From: Bufo bufo | Lineage: Eukaryota > Chordata > Amphibia > Anura > Bufonidae | Length of the DNA: 64,000 nucleotides | Direction: 5' to 3' | NCBI RefSeq assembly: GCF_905171765.1 | Contig: NC_053392.1 | Span: forward strand, 504,042,556-504,106,555 | Part shown: positions 33,412-45,545 of the stretch, piece after piece | How the letters are laid out: each line of letters starts with the position of its first letter | Numbering within the stretch: the first letter of the stretch is position 1 | Notes under the pieces: model-generated | What the model saw: only the letters and a program-made list of their open reading frames with translations | Database searches by the model: none | Told to the model about the DNA's origin: nothing | Position numbers and translations under genes: made by a program

Positions 33412-35212
33412 TTAGTACTCCATGGAAGTGTGGTACTCCCTGAAGCAACAGTCAATGCAGAGGCCCGGATTATCGGGGCACGTGTCACACTGAGTAGTGG
33501 TGTCCTTCCGTATCCCCCTCCTGTGACACACTCTGCACTTTTTTGGATCCGTCCCTTCTTTCCAGTATGGGGGACCACACCTGGAAAGTGTTGGTCAGGG
33601 ACGATCCGGGCGCCTCCAGTTCCCGAGGTACTCCGGCCTGCTCTTTCCTGGTCAGAAAAGATCAGGGCCTTGAGGAATGCCTCATAGAACTGCAGGAATC
33701 TCCCTGTGTTGCCAGCGCTCCGGGACAGCACAAAAGAGATGTACATGGCAACCTGTACCAAGTAGACCGCAACTTTTTTGTACCATGCCCGGGTTTTGCG
33801 CATGGCGTTATATGGCTTGAGGACTTGATCAGAGAGATCAACTCCTCCCATATACCGATTGTAGTCCACGATACAATCGGGCTTGAGGACCGTTGCCGCG
33901 GTACCTCGCACAGGGACAGGGGTGATGCCGTTTACCGTGAATTGTGGACAGTATGTGGACAGTACAAGGACATCCCTCTTGTCCTTATATCTGACCAGCA
34001 ACAGGTTTCCACTGGTAAGGGCACGGGTCGCACCCCTGGGGATAGGTACCTGGAGGGGGTGGGTAGGGAGGCCGCGTTGATTTTTCTGCACTGTCCCACA
34101 AGCGGACGTGGATCTGGCAGCAAGGGACTGGAGCAAGGGGATACTAGTATAAAAGTTATCCACGTACAGGTGGTAACCCTTATCTAGCAGTGGGTGCATA
34201 AGGTCCCACACAAGTTTCCTGCTAACACCCAGAGTGGGGGGACATTCTGGGGGTTTAATACAGGAATCTCGCCCCTCGTACACACGAAACTTGTAAGTGT
34301 ACCCTGAGGTACTCTCACAAAGTTTGTACAGCTTCACGCCATACCTCGCCCACTTTGAGGGAACATACTGGGGGAAAATGAGTCTCCCCTTGAAAGCAAT
34401 GAGAGACTCATCAACCGCGACCTACCTTCCAGGTACATCGGCCTGCACAAATTTGGCCCCAAAGTGATTGATGACCGGCCTGATTTTGTATAGGCAGGAT
34501 CAACTTGGGGGGGACATGCTGCATTATCTGCATAATGCAGGCATTTCTGGATGGCCTCAAACCGGGTTCGTGTCATGGCGTACTCTAAAGTGGGGTCTGG
34601 TAGAGGATGTCCCCACTCCAGTAATGCCTGACACTAGGTTTCTTGACTAGGCCCATGTGCAGCACGCGGCCCCAAAACGTCCTCATCTCGGCTGCACTGA
34701 CCGGAGTCCAGCCACCGGCCCTAGCCAAAAAGAAGCCCGGGTGTTGAGCAATGAACTGTTGGGCGTACAGATTTGTTTGCTCCACCATCAGATTTACAAA
34801 GTGGTCACTGAAAAAAAAGACTAAAATAGTCATATTCAGTGAAGCCCACTGTGGAAATCTGGATTCCTGGTTGGCCTACAAAATCAGGAATCGCGGGCTC
34901 AAAATGCTCTGGGGTACACCAGACAAGTTCACCGGCAGGGGGCTCAGGTGGACTGATCTGGTGGGCCGGAAAACTAGTACGAGCCCCAGAGCTGCTCTTA
35001 CTAGTGTGGGCCACAGGGTCCCTAGCATGGCGGTCCCCTTGCTCCGCCTGGCGGCGTCTCTGCCGCCTTGGGGGCTCATCATCATCGCTAGATGATGAGG
35101 AGGACGCGGATGACAAAAGGAAAGTGGGGTCATTCTCGTCCTCACTGGGGTTCTCGGACTCGGAGGCAAGCTGGGCGTATGCCTCCTCGGCCGAGAACAT
35201 ACGGCGGACCAT
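33412..35212 (-). pseudogene. piggyBac transposase pseudogene
   Basis: On the minus strand, from ATG at 35212 to a TAA at 33414-33412, the pieces of a piggyBac (DDE_Tnp_1_7, PGBD-like) transposase of about 600 codons appear in order. They are an acidic, Ser-rich N-terminus (MFSAEEAYAQL), a first catalytic Asp near 34410 (VAVDESLIAFKG), a second in YVDNFYTSIPLL near 34158, a third in YMGGVDLSDQ near 33837, and a C-terminal Cys-rich zinc-binding domain (KCRVC, then repeated C-x2-C text). It is broken by frameshifts near 34812, 34588, 34495 and the C-terminal 33540 region, and by a TAG near 34424. All three catalytic Asp codons survive. It is not functional, but it identifies the element family firmly. 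Confidence 0.85.
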
Positions 35213-36302
35213 AGGGGAGTGTGTGCGTGTTAAACTTTATTTGGTGTGTGTAGGGGCACGGGTGTTCACGAACTTACCCTAAACCTAACAGACCCCAAAA
35301 AAAATAAAAAAATAAAATCTTGCTGATCAGCCATCCAAAGCTGATCAGCGGTGGGGTGTGCGATGCGCTAACAGTCAGTGTACGCAGAAAAAAGAAAAAA
35401 AAAAATTCTTGCGCCCTAAAAAAAAGTTGGGGGGGGGGGGGGGGCAGGGGGGCAAGCTGCAGCACCCCTGGGGAAGGGGGGGGGGGGGGTCTAGGGTCAC
35501 ACAGTTGTGCTGTGGACCCCAGACACCCGATTTAGGATGATGCAACAAAAAACTTTCCCTGAATATCGCTGCCTAACCTAACCATTCCCTAAATACCTTT
35601 TAGTGGCACTGTGGAGGGTCAGAAGGGGGTGCTGGGTCAGGAGATCAATGCAGCGCTGCAATAAGTTCATGAAGCAGCCGCCGGAAGTAGAAGCACTGTG
35701 CGCAGTGAGCCGGCTGCTGCTTCATGAATTATTATCACAGGGATCGCAGGTCAGTGAATGTAACGGAGCATTAGATTGCATAGAAAGGGGGAATATAAAT
35801 GTAGTTTTAACTCCTAAGACTCCTGTGCCCTGCCTTCTGTCTCCCAGGGAAGCACGGGAGGCTGAAGCACAGCGTCTGCACAGCCCGTCTGCCCTTTTCT
35901 AATAGTAGACGGATGGCCCTTATCAACCCACATTTGAAGAGTGCTGCTAAGGGCCATTTCAGCTACAGTTTTCTACCAAAAATTAAATGTTTTGCCTAAA
36001 TAAAGTCTATTGCAAAATTGTTACCTATCACTTGCCCTACACTTTAGTAAAAAAAAATAAAAAATATGACAGTTATCCTTTAAGTACCAGGACATCAGGG
36101 CATACCTGTACGCCCTATGTCTGGAACAGGTTAAGATTCCTTTTTAAATTAAAAACATGAGCCATTCTTTTAAGTGATGATCTCAGGAATCACATTGTGC
36201 TCTGTAAGGGCTACATCTACATAATGACAGGTTCCCTATGCAGGTTCCTTGGCATGCTACTGATTTTCAAGTCCACATTCTGTGTTGTGAACAAAGTTTT
36301 AA

Positions 36303-36668
36303 AGGGGTATTCTGGTAGATAAAAGTTATTCCCTATCCACAGGATAGATGATGACTATCAGATCGGTGGGGGTCCTACTGCTGGGACCCCCACCAATCAC
36401 AAAAATGGGAGCCCCGTGCCCCCTGCTGCGCCCCGGAAATGACCAGAGCGGCCGGTCGCACATGAGCGCGGCCGCTCCTTTAATTTCTATGGGAGTTTTT
36501 GGGGATAGCCGAGAGCTGTACTTATCTGTCTCTGCAACTCCCATAGAAATGAATGGAGCGGGCGCCGCTCTGGTCAGTTCAGGGGAGCAGCAGGGGGCCT
36601 GCAGGGAGTATGGGTCCCCTGTTTTCGTGATCGGTGTGGGTTCAAGCAGTAGGACCCCCACCAATCTG
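36303..36668. mobile_element. T2/Kolobok-type MITE, right end lost
   Basis: Starts after TTAA (36299-36302) with AGGGGTATTCTGGTAGATAA. Inner arms invert (GATCGGTGGGGGTCCTACTG against AGTAGGACCCCCACCAATC). It is cut near 36668 by the next element. Confidence 0.6.
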
Positions 36669-36675
36669 ATGGGTG

Positions 36676-37145
36676 GGGTTGGCAATCTTACCTGAGCTGT
36701 TCTTAACAGCATTTAGAAAATTGCTATACGGCAGCCCCATGGTCCATAAACAAAATGGTCAGGAGGGGACATCATTGACTTCTATGGGAGGTTTTCTAGG
36801 CATGCTCCGTGCCCTGTGCAGAGGTCAGGAGGGAGCTGATGAACTTTGACTATCGATTATCGGTGATGGATCTTGTGTTATCTATACACAGAGGTGATAT
36901 CATTACAGGCAGGATTAGCACGACAGATAGGCAGATAACTGCAGTAATCTGATCAGTACAGACCAAGAAATGGCTTGGAAATTATTAGGCTTAGTGGCCA
37001 GTGCGAAAACTGCAGGATTTTATGGTTTTTGTCCATATATAAAAAGTAAGTGACATGGAAAATTTAAAAATAACCTCCTCAAAAATTCTTTAAAAATATG
37101 TAAAACATAAAAAGGTGTAGGTCATTTTCTGGGGACACATTCCCT
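36676..37145. mobile_element. Kolobok/T2-like element, right part
   Basis: The right end GGGGACACATTCCCT abuts TTAA (37146-37149). The body matches both flanks of the composite at 6204-9912, showing that those two parts were once continuous. Confidence 0.6.
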
Positions 37146-37149
37146 TTAA

Positions 37150-37698
37150 AAAAAGCACACCCCTCTTATCTGTTGCCATATAGCGGGTGGTGGCACTGCG
37201 TCAGTTGTTTCGTTTATTGAAAAAGACAGGCTCAGACATGTCTGCCCTCGTAATAATGCTTCTGACTTTAATTTCCTCCTGGTTATCTTCAGCCCTATAT
37301 AGGAAGAAAAGACGTCCTCGCTAGACCAGATTAACCTCTTTACTGCACTGCATTCCTCCGCAGTCTCGGTAAACAGCTTTGATTTTGGGGAAAACAATGT
37401 CAGGCCTGATAATGAGGTTTACTACCAGATATAGAGGATGAAACTACATAAGAGGTCGCACACGTTCATTAGGCTTCTTAAGGCCTGTAATAACTCTGCT
37501 TGCTTGCTGTGGCTGAGAACCATGATATTACATGATTCAAAGAGCATGTATATCATCAGCTGCCAGTCCACGAATGCATGAATTTATCTTTGTACAAACT
37601 AGATATACGGCTTACTGTACCACCTACTGTAAAACAGAAGGACATTACAAAGTGGGCGATCTTCTGGCTACGCAGGTCAAAAGTCTAAGGCGTGAATT
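37150..37698. other. No gene seen
   Basis: Unique-looking sequence with no exon, RNA gene or transposon end recognised. Confidence 0.4.
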
Positions 37699-37702
37699 TT
37701 AA

Positions 37703-38036
37703 AGGGGTTTTCCCTTAAACAGTGGCCTGTGGATAGGTGATAAATGGAAGATCGCTGGGGGACTCTATCATGGGAACAGGGTCCCAAAGTCCCTTGTGTG
37801 AACGGAACGGTGGTGGACATGCGTGACCACTGCTCCATGCCTGCTCTATGGGGCTGACGGAGACAGCAGAGTACAGCCTATGGCTATCTCCATCATTCCC
37901 ATAAACAGTTAATGGAGCAGTGGTGGCATAGCGCGTTCAGAGATTATTCTAGTGATTGGCGGGGGTCCCAGTGGTTGGACCTCCAGAAGTAATACATTTA
38001 TCACCTATCCTGTCGATTAAATGTTGTTTATGACCT
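37703..38036. mobile_element. T2/Kolobok-type MITE
   Basis: TTAA at 37699-37702 and 38037-38040. Ends AGGGGTTTTCCC and the diverged TTTATGACCT; GGATAGGTGATAAATG on the left pairs with CATTTATCACCTATCC on the right. Confidence 0.7.
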
Positions 38037-41000
38037 TTAAAGGGGTTGTCTCACTTCAGCAAATGGCATTCATCATGTAGACAAATTTAAAGGGGTTATC
38101 CTCAGGATCATCATTATCACATCAGTGGGGTCTGAGCTCCACCCCCCCCCCCCCTTCCCCCCCCTTCCCGAATAGCTGTTTAAGGGAGCCACCGTGCTGA
38201 CTGGAGCTCTGGTGAGTGCAGCCGGCTCCCGGCAGCTTTCCAAGCACAGCGCCGTACACTGTATTGTGGCTGTGCTTGGTATTGCAGCTCAGCCGCATTG
38301 ACTTGAATGGAGCTGAGCTGCAACTAGGCCATGTGACTGATGTACTGTGATGTCACATGTAGTTAAAGAGGTGGAGGACTGCTCACGCCTTTGTCGTTAT
38401 GGTAAGGTGCTCTAATCTCTTGATACACCCTAATCAACAAATAGTAATAACATGGAAGTAGATAGGCGCTCTAACACCTGGAATCAATGTGAAAGGAACT
38501 CGAGTTTTATTAAAGGACAAATCTAAAAAGCAACTATGTAGGAAACATAACTACCGTATGTAAAAACACACACCTAGGTGGACATACAATGTTACTGGAC
38601 GTGGTGCACTGTATAGAAACTGGAATTTTATAGCTTTGGATCTAGGACTTCAAATATCAATGATTTAAAAACCAATGATTAAAAGTTAATGATATGTATA
38701 ATGGTTTTCCAGCATAAACATTACATAGTAATTGTTAAGAAGTTGGTAGATAGAGACAATCTGTGTGCTTATAGTCCTTATGCCAGATAAAAAATATAAA
38801 AATATATAAAATCGATCATAGAAAACACTGATCCCCCAATCCAATTCCTAAAGAGGATAACAAAGGTTTGTATTTCCTTTAAATAACAAAAGAGCGGTGC
38901 TTGGTTTTGTAGGTCTCCGTTATGGATGGATGTAGCATTGCAGATGATGTCAGGTTTGTCCTAATACATTATTATGCGGTCACGGTCTTATAATGTAAGA
39001 TGCCGTTACGGAGAGGTTACTTTATGTCCAATATAGGCGCTGCCCGTCTATGGACGCCCACAGGGATATTACAATAAGGGAACAGTCTTTCACTTATTTA
39101 CTGATATTTGCGATCAGGTAATTATGCGAGCCTACAGTGGCGTCCCACGTGGCACATATGTACTGATCACCGTTACCTGTCCTGGTGTTTTCGTGGTCCG
39201 ATGCCGCCTGTACAGATCTAACTCCCCTTCAGCGTCCCACGTGCTCTCTGTCAGTCTCTGCGGGCAGGGTTTTTAGAGTTCTATCTTATGGAAGCGCTTC
39301 CTCATAACTTCATAAATATTTACCACATCGGCATAAGGTATAAGGTATACAAGTGTCTAAGTCACCAGACGCGTTTCGGAGTATGGCTTTACACTCGATT
39401 GAAATATCATCTCCCAAATTTTATATCCTTAGTTGGAGACAGATGGGGCAGGCAGTTCTTCTGGATTCTTAATTGAAAAAGCAGAAATGGATTTGGGCGA
39501 GCGTGTTCATATATTGCAGTTCATTTGTGATTCCTTTGCAATTAGGTTGCGGTTTCCATGCGTTTTTTGTTCTTTTGCTGCTGAATTCATCTTATCTATC
39601 TGTCCAATATAATATTTTTGTATTATGACTCGTCTCAAAAATAAAGATAAAAATACATAAACATACATAAAAAGTATAAAAATTATATAAAGATATAAGA
39701 ATATAAATTTCAGAAATATATGGGTACAATACATTGTCAGAGATATATTTAATAGAGTATAGGTAAGATATAATTGGTTTCTTTGGATTATAAATTACTT
39801 CAATGCCCCCATCCCATATATGCTTCCTTTGAATAAACAGAAACCACAGTGAGAAGATATAATCCATAAATAGAAAAGATGAATGGTCCGTGTCTACTCT
39901 CTATACCCTATATATAGCGCCCCAGTTTAGATAGGAACATAGAAGTAATTTATAATCCAAAGAAACCAATGATATCTTACCCATACTCTATTAAATATAT
40001 CTCTGACATTGTACCCATATATTTCTGAAATTTATATTCTTATATCTTTATATACAGTGGCGGAAATAATTATTTGACCCCTCACTGATTTTGTAAGTTT
40101 GTCCAATGACAAAGAAATGAAAAGTCTCAGAACAGTATCATTTCAATGGTAGGTTTATTGTAACAGTGGCAGATAGCACATCAAAAGGAAAATCGAAAAA
40201 ATAACTTTAAATAAAAGATAGCAACTGATTTGCATTTCATTGAGTGAAATAAGTATTTGAACCCCTACCAACCATTAAGAGTTCTGGCTCCCACAGAGTG
40301 GTTAGACACTTCTACTCAATTAGTCACCCTCATTAACCCCTTAAGGACCTAGGACGTACCGGTACGCCCTATTTCCCGAGTCCTTAAGGACCTAGGACGT
40401 ACCGGTACGCCCTATTTCCCGAGTCCTTAAGGACCGAGGACGTACCGGTACGTCCTGACTTAAAATCTGTATTCCGGCGCCCCAGGGGTTAATTGGAACG
40501 GGATTTCGGCTGAAATCATTCAGCCGGCATCCCGTAACAATGCAGGGGGGGGTCATTTGACCCCCCCGTATCGGCGATCGCAGCAAACCGCAGGTCAATT
40601 CAGACCTGCGGTTTGCTGCGCTTTTTGCAGTTTCTGATCGCCGCGGTCCCTGACCGCGGGGATCAGAAACTTTAGAGTGGCTAAAATCATTATTTTTCAC
40701 CCCCCCCCTGCACCCCTGCACGATTTTATGCCGGAGGGTGGTGCGGGGGGGGTGTCGCAGGCGGTGGGGGCGTTGCGGGAGGCGGGCGGTGCGGCAGGCG
40801 GGATCGCGATCCCCCGCCCGCCTCCCCATGAACGATCGTTGGCTTCTAGTGGGTATACCAGGGTGCCAGCACATTGCTGGCACCCTGGTATAAACGGCTG
40901 ACATCTGTGCAGATGTCAGCCGTTTAACCCTTTCCATACCGCAGTCCGTACGGACCGCTGTATGGAAAAAGTTAACTGTCATCGGTCAGGGAGCTCCCTC

Positions 41001-41404
41001 CCTCTCCATCGGGGGGCTGCTGTGGCTTTGCAGCCCCCCGATGGAGAGGGAGAGAGCCCCCAGAGAGCCCCCCTCAGCCCCGTGCTTACCCTTCCCCGTC
41101 TGCGAAGTTCTGAGCAGACGGGGAGGGTTCCCATGGCAACAGGACGCCTGCTCAGGCGTCCTGCTGTCCATGGTGCTGAACAGATCTATGCTAAAAGCAC
41201 AGATCTGTTCAGTGTAAGTAAAATACAGTACAGAACAATATATATTGTTCTGTACTGTATTATACAGACACCAGACCCACTGGATCTTCAAGAACCAAGT
41301 GGGTCTGGGTCACAAAAATGTAAAAAAAAGTGAAAAAAGTTAAGATAAAAAAAAAAACATTTATCACTGAATAAAAATTAAAAAAATAAAATAAACTACA
41401 CATA

Positions 41405-42325
41405 TTAGGTATCGCCGCGTCCGTAACGACCTGATCTATAAAATGGTCATGTTACTTTCCCCGCACGGTGAACGCCATAAAAATAAAAAAATAAAAACTA
41501 TGAGAAAATTGAAATTTTGCCCACCTTACTTCCCAAAAAAAGTAATAAAAGTGATCAAAAAAGTCGCATGTACGCCAAAATAGTACCAATCAAACCGTCA
41601 TCTCATCCCGCAAAAAATGAGACCCTACTCAAGATAATCGCCCAAAAGCTGAAAAAACTATGGCTCTTAGACTATGGAGACACTAAAACATGATTTTTTT
41701 TTTTTTCAAAAATGAACTCATTCTGTAAAACTTACATAAATAAAAAAAAAGTATACATATTAGGTATCGCCGCGTCCGTATCGACCGGCTCTATAAAAAT
41801 ATCACATGACCTAACCCCTCAGATGACCACCGTAAAAAAATAAAAATAAAAACAGTGTAAAAAAAGCCATTTTTTGCCATCTTACGTCACAAAAAGTGTA
41901 ATAGCAAGCGATCAAAAAATCATATGCACCCCAAAATAGTGCCAATCAAACCGTCATCTCATCCCGCAAAAAATGAGACCCTACTCAAGATAATCGCCCA
42001 AAAACTGAAAAAACTATGGCTCTTAGAATATGGAGACACTAAAACATTTTTTTGGTTTTAAAAATGAAGTTATTGTATAAAACTTACATAAATAAAAAAA
42101 AATGTATACATATTAGGTATCGCCGCGTCCGCGACAACCTGCTCTATAAAAATACCACATAATCTAACCTGTCAGATGAATGTTGTAAATAACAAAAAAA
42201 AAAAACGTGCCAAAAAAGCTATTTCTTGTTACCTTGCTGCACAAAAAGTGTAATATAGAGCAACCAAAAATCATATGTACCCTAAACTAGTACCAACAAA
42301 ACTGCCACCCTATCCCGTAGTTTCT
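41405..42325. repeat. Tandem array, period about 354 bp, ~2.5 units
   Basis: TTAGGTATCGCCGCGTCCG starts at 41405, 41760 and 42113. Units share AATGAGACCCTACTCAAGAT. Related text in inverse orientation occurs near 32884 and 33247 in the other piggyBac element. Confidence 0.8.
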
Positions 42326-43904
42326 AAAATGGGGTCACTTTTTTGGAGTTTCTACTCTAGGGGTGCATCAGGGGGGCTTCAAATGGGACATGGTGTCAAA
42401 AAAAACAGTCCAGCAAAACCTGCCTTCCAAAAACCGTATGGAATTCCTTTCCTTCTGCGCCCTGCCGTGTGCCCATACAGCGGTTTACGACCACATATGG
42501 GGTGTTTCTGTAAACTACAGAATTAGGGCCATAAATATTGAGTTTTGTTTGGCTGTTAACCCTTGCTTTGTAACTGGAAAAAAAATATTAAAATGGAAAA
42601 TCTGCCAAAAATGTGAAATTTTGAAATTGTGTCTCTATTTTCCATTAAATCTTGTGCAACACCTAAAGGGTTAACAAAGTTTGTAAAATCAGTTTTGAAT
42701 AGCTTGAGGGGTGTAGTTTCTTAGATGGGGTCACTTTTATGGAGTTTCTACTCTAGGGGTGCATCAGGGGGGCTTCAAATGGGACATGGTGTCAAAAAAC
42801 CAGTCCAGCAAAATCTGGCTTCCAAAAACCAAACCGCGCACCTTTCACTCTACGCCCTACTGTGTGCCCGTACAGTAGTTTACGGCCACATATGGGGTGT
42901 TTCTGTAAACGGCAGAGTCAGGGCAATAAAGATACAATCTTGTTTGGCTGTTAACCCTTGCTTTGTTAGTGGAAAAAATGGGTTAAAATTGAAAATTAGG
43001 CAAAAAAATGAAATTCTCAAATTTCATCCCCATTTGCCAATAACTCTTGTGCAACACCTAAAGGGTTAACGACGTATGTAAAATCAGTTTTGAATACCTT
43101 GAGGGGTGTAGTTTCTTAGATGGGGTCACTTTTAGGGAGTTTCTCCTCTTGGGGTGCATCAGGGGGCTTCAAATGGGACATGGTGTCAAAAAACCAGTCC
43201 ATAAAAATCAGCCTTCCAAAAACCATATGGTGCACCTTTCACTCTACGCCCCGCTGTGTGGCCGTACAGTAGTTTACGGCCACATATGGGGTGTTTCTGT
43301 AAACGGCAGAGTCAGGGCAATAAAGATACAATCTTGTTTGGCTGTTAACCCTTGCTTTGTTAGTGGAAAAAATGGGTTAAAATTGAAAATTAGGCAAAAA
43401 AATGAAATTCTCAAATTTCATCCCCATTTGCCAATAACTCTTGTGCAACACCTAAAGGGTTAACGACGTATGTAAAATCAGTTTTGAATACCTTGAGGGG
43501 TGTAGTTTCTTAGATGGGGTCACTTTTAGGGAGTTTCTCCTCTTGGGGTGCATCAGGGGGCTTCAAATGGGACATGGTGTCAAAAAACCAGTCCATAAAA
43601 ATCAGCCTTCCAAAAACCATATGGTGCACCTTTCACTCTACGCCCCGCTGTGTGGCTGTACAGTAGTTTACGGCCACATATTGGGTGTTTCTGTAAACGG
43701 CAGAGTCAGGGCAATAAAGATACAGTCTTGTTTGGCTGTTAACCCTTGGTTTGTTAGTGGAAAAAATGGGTTAAAATGAAAAATTTGACAAAAATATGAA
43801 ATTCTCAAATTTCCTCCCCATTTGCCAATAACTCTTGTGCAACACCTAAAGGGTTAACAATGTATGCAAAATCAGTTTTGAATACCTTGAGGGGTGTAGT
43901 TTCT
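42326..43904. repeat. Tandem array, period 394-395 bp, 4 units
   Basis: The text TTAGATGGGGTCACTTTTA recurs at 42721, 43116, 43510 and, changed, 43904; the first unit starts near 42326. The third and fourth units are nearly identical. Each unit encodes a similar 70-110-codon frame, which is a by-product of the repeat. Confidence 0.85.
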
Positions 43905-44522
43905 TAGATGGGGTCATTTTTGGGTGGTTTCTATTATGTAAGCCTCGCAAAGTGACTTCAGACCTGAACTGGTCGCTAAAAATTGAGTTTTTGTAAATTT
44001 CTGAAAAATTTCAAGATTTGCTTCTAAACTTCTAAGCCTTATAACATCCCCAAAAAATAAAATATCATTCCCAAAACAATTCAAGCATGAAGTAGACATA
44101 TGGGGAATGTAAAGTCATCACAATTTTTGGGGGTATTACTATGTATTACAGAGGTAGAGAAACTGAAAATTTGAAATTTGCTAATTTTTCAAAATTTACG
44201 GTAAAAATTGTATTTTTTTATGCAAAAAAATTAACTTTTTTGACCCAATTTTAGCAGTGTCATGAAGTACAATATGTGACGAAAAAACAATCTCAGAACG
44301 GCCTGGGTAAGTCAAAGCGTTTTAAAGTTATGAGCACTTAAAGTGACACTGGTCAGATTTGCAAAAAATGGCCTGGTCCTTAAGGTGAAAATGAGCCTGG
44401 TCCTTAAGGTGAAAATGAGCCCGGTCCTTAAGGGGTTAAGGACACCTGTCTTAACTAGTCACCTGTATAAAAGACACCTGTCCACAGAATCAATCAATCA
44501 AGCAGACTCCAAACTCTCCAAC

Positions 44523-45545
44523 ATGGGAAAGACCAAAGAGCTGTCCAAGGATGTCAGAGACAAAATTGTAGACCTGCACAAGGCTGGAATGGGCTACAAA
44601 ACCATTAGCAAGAAGCTGGGAGAGAAGGTGACAACTGTTGGTGCGATTGTTCGAAAATGGAAGGAGCACAAAATGACCATCAATCGACCTCGCTCTGGGG
44701 CTCCACGCAAGATCTCACCCCGTGGGGTGTCAATGGTTCTGAAAAAGGTGAAAAAGCATCCTAGAACTACACGGGAGGAGTTAGTTAATGACCTCAAATT
44801 AGCAGGGACCACAGTCACCAAGAAAACCATTGGAAACACATTACACCGCAATGGATTAAAATCCTGCAGGGCTCGCAAGGTCCCCCTGCTCAGGAAGGCA
44901 CATGTGCAGGCCCGTCTGAAGTTTGCCAATGAACACCTGAATGATTCAGAGAGTGACTGGGAGAAGGTGCTGTGGTCTGATGAGACCAAAATAGAGCTCT
45001 TTGGCATTAACTCAACTCGCTGTGTTTGGAGGAAGAAAAATGCTGCCTATGACCCCCAAAACACCGTCCCCACCGTCAAGCATGGGGGTGGAAACATTTT
45101 GCTTTGGAGGTGTTTTTCTGCTAAGGGCACAGGACAACTTATTCGCATAAACGGGAAAATGGACGGAGCCATGTATCGTGAAATCCTGAGCGACAACCTC
45201 CTTCCCTCTGCCAGGAAACTGAAAATGGGTCGTGGATGGGTGTTCCAGCACGACAATGACCCAAAACATACAGCAAAGGCAACAAAGGAGTGGCTCAAGA
45301 AGAAGCACATTAAGGTCATGGAGTGGCCTAGTCAGTCTCCGGACCTTAATCCAATCGAAAACCTATGGAGGGAGCTCAAGCTCAGAGTTGCACAGAGACA
45401 GCCTCGAAACCTTAGGGATTTAGAGATGATCTGCAAAGAGGAGTGGACCAACATTCCTCCTAAAATGTGCGCAAACTTGGTCATCAATTACAAGAAACGT
45501 TTGACCTCTGTGCTTGCAAACAAGGGTTTTTCCACCAAGTATTAA
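44523..45545 (+). CDS. Tc1-type DD34E transposase, apparently intact
   Basis: 340 codons from ATG 44523 to TAA 45543-45545, with no lesion visible; 340 aa is the normal Tc1 length. The frame is open up to 44343, but those codons lie partly in the inserted piggyBac end, so 44523 is chosen. The protein has an N-terminal paired-like region with two HTH motifs (residues ~1-110), joined by an AT-hook-like RPRSGAPRK near 55-63. The catalytic domain has D153 ([10 protein letters not shown]), D244 (QHDNDPKHT) and E279 ([11 protein letters not shown]), the DD34E spacing. The HGGG motif is present (188-190). One oddity is W-R-C-F at 195-198, where relatives have W-G-C-F. Its role would be cut-and-paste movement into TA sites, acting on the 210-bp flanking repeats. 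The piggyBac insertion lies upstream, between the left repeat and the start codon, so it may disturb expression but not the protein. Confidence 0.95.
   Translation: MGKTKELSKDVRDKIVDLHKAGMGYKTISKKLGEKVTTVGAIVRKWKEHKMTINRPRSGAPRKISPRGVSMVLKKVKKHPRTTREELVNDLKLAGTTVTKKTIGNTLHRNGLKSCRARKVPLLRKAHVQARLKFANEHLNDSESDWEKVLWSDETKIELFGINSTRCVWRKKNAAYDPQNTVPTVKHGGGNILLWRCFSAKGTGQLIRINGKMDGAMYREILSDNLLPSARKLKMGRGWVFQHDNDPKHTAKATKEWLKKKHIKVMEWPSQSPDLNPIENLWRELKLRVAQRQPRNLRDLEMICKEEWTNIPPKMCANLVINYKKRLTSVLANKGFSTKY

Larger units (their letters stand above)
30655..36130 (-). mobile_element. piggyBac-superfamily transposon, decayed, with T2 insertion
   Basis: Bounded by TTAA at 30651-30654 and 36131-36134. 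The left end CCTTAAGGACTC and the subterminal text GGCCATTTTTTGCAAATCTG match the right end of 40337-44435 in inverse orientation; the right end carries a related CTGTACGCCCT motif. It encodes a broken piggyBac transposase on the minus strand and contains a T2 MITE (30685-31409). The non-coding left half has inverted and repeated blocks related to the satellites of 40337-44435. Confidence 0.8.
40337..44435 (-). mobile_element. Non-autonomous piggyBac-type element built of satellites
   Basis: TTAA at 40333-40336 and 44436-44439 with ends CCCCTTAAGGACC and GGTCCTTAAGGGG. The left end has a 43-bp subterminal unit repeated about 2.5 times from 40341, containing GTACCGGTAC; the right end has a 24-bp unit repeated 2.5 times (CCTGGTCCTTAAGGTGAAAA). 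The interior consists of two tandem arrays. Its right-end sequence matches the left end of 30655-36130. No transposase is encoded. Confidence 0.85.

Noticed and set aside
35274..35290. Telomere-like CCCTAAACCTAAC
   Set aside because: Only about two imperfect units; not a telomeric repeat tract.
40392..40982. 196-codon minus-strand frame
   Set aside because: It lies in GC-rich palindromic DNA near the end of the piggyBac-type element, with no domain seen.
42363..43779. Series of similar 70-114-codon frames
   Set aside because: They recur with the 394-bp period of the satellite inside the piggyBac-type element and have counterparts in inverse orientation; not genes.
44343..44522. 60-codon N-terminal extension of the Tc1 transposase
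   Set aside because: It reads through the inserted piggyBac terminus and Tc1 leader; the family start is the ATG at 44523, which gives the usual 340 aa.
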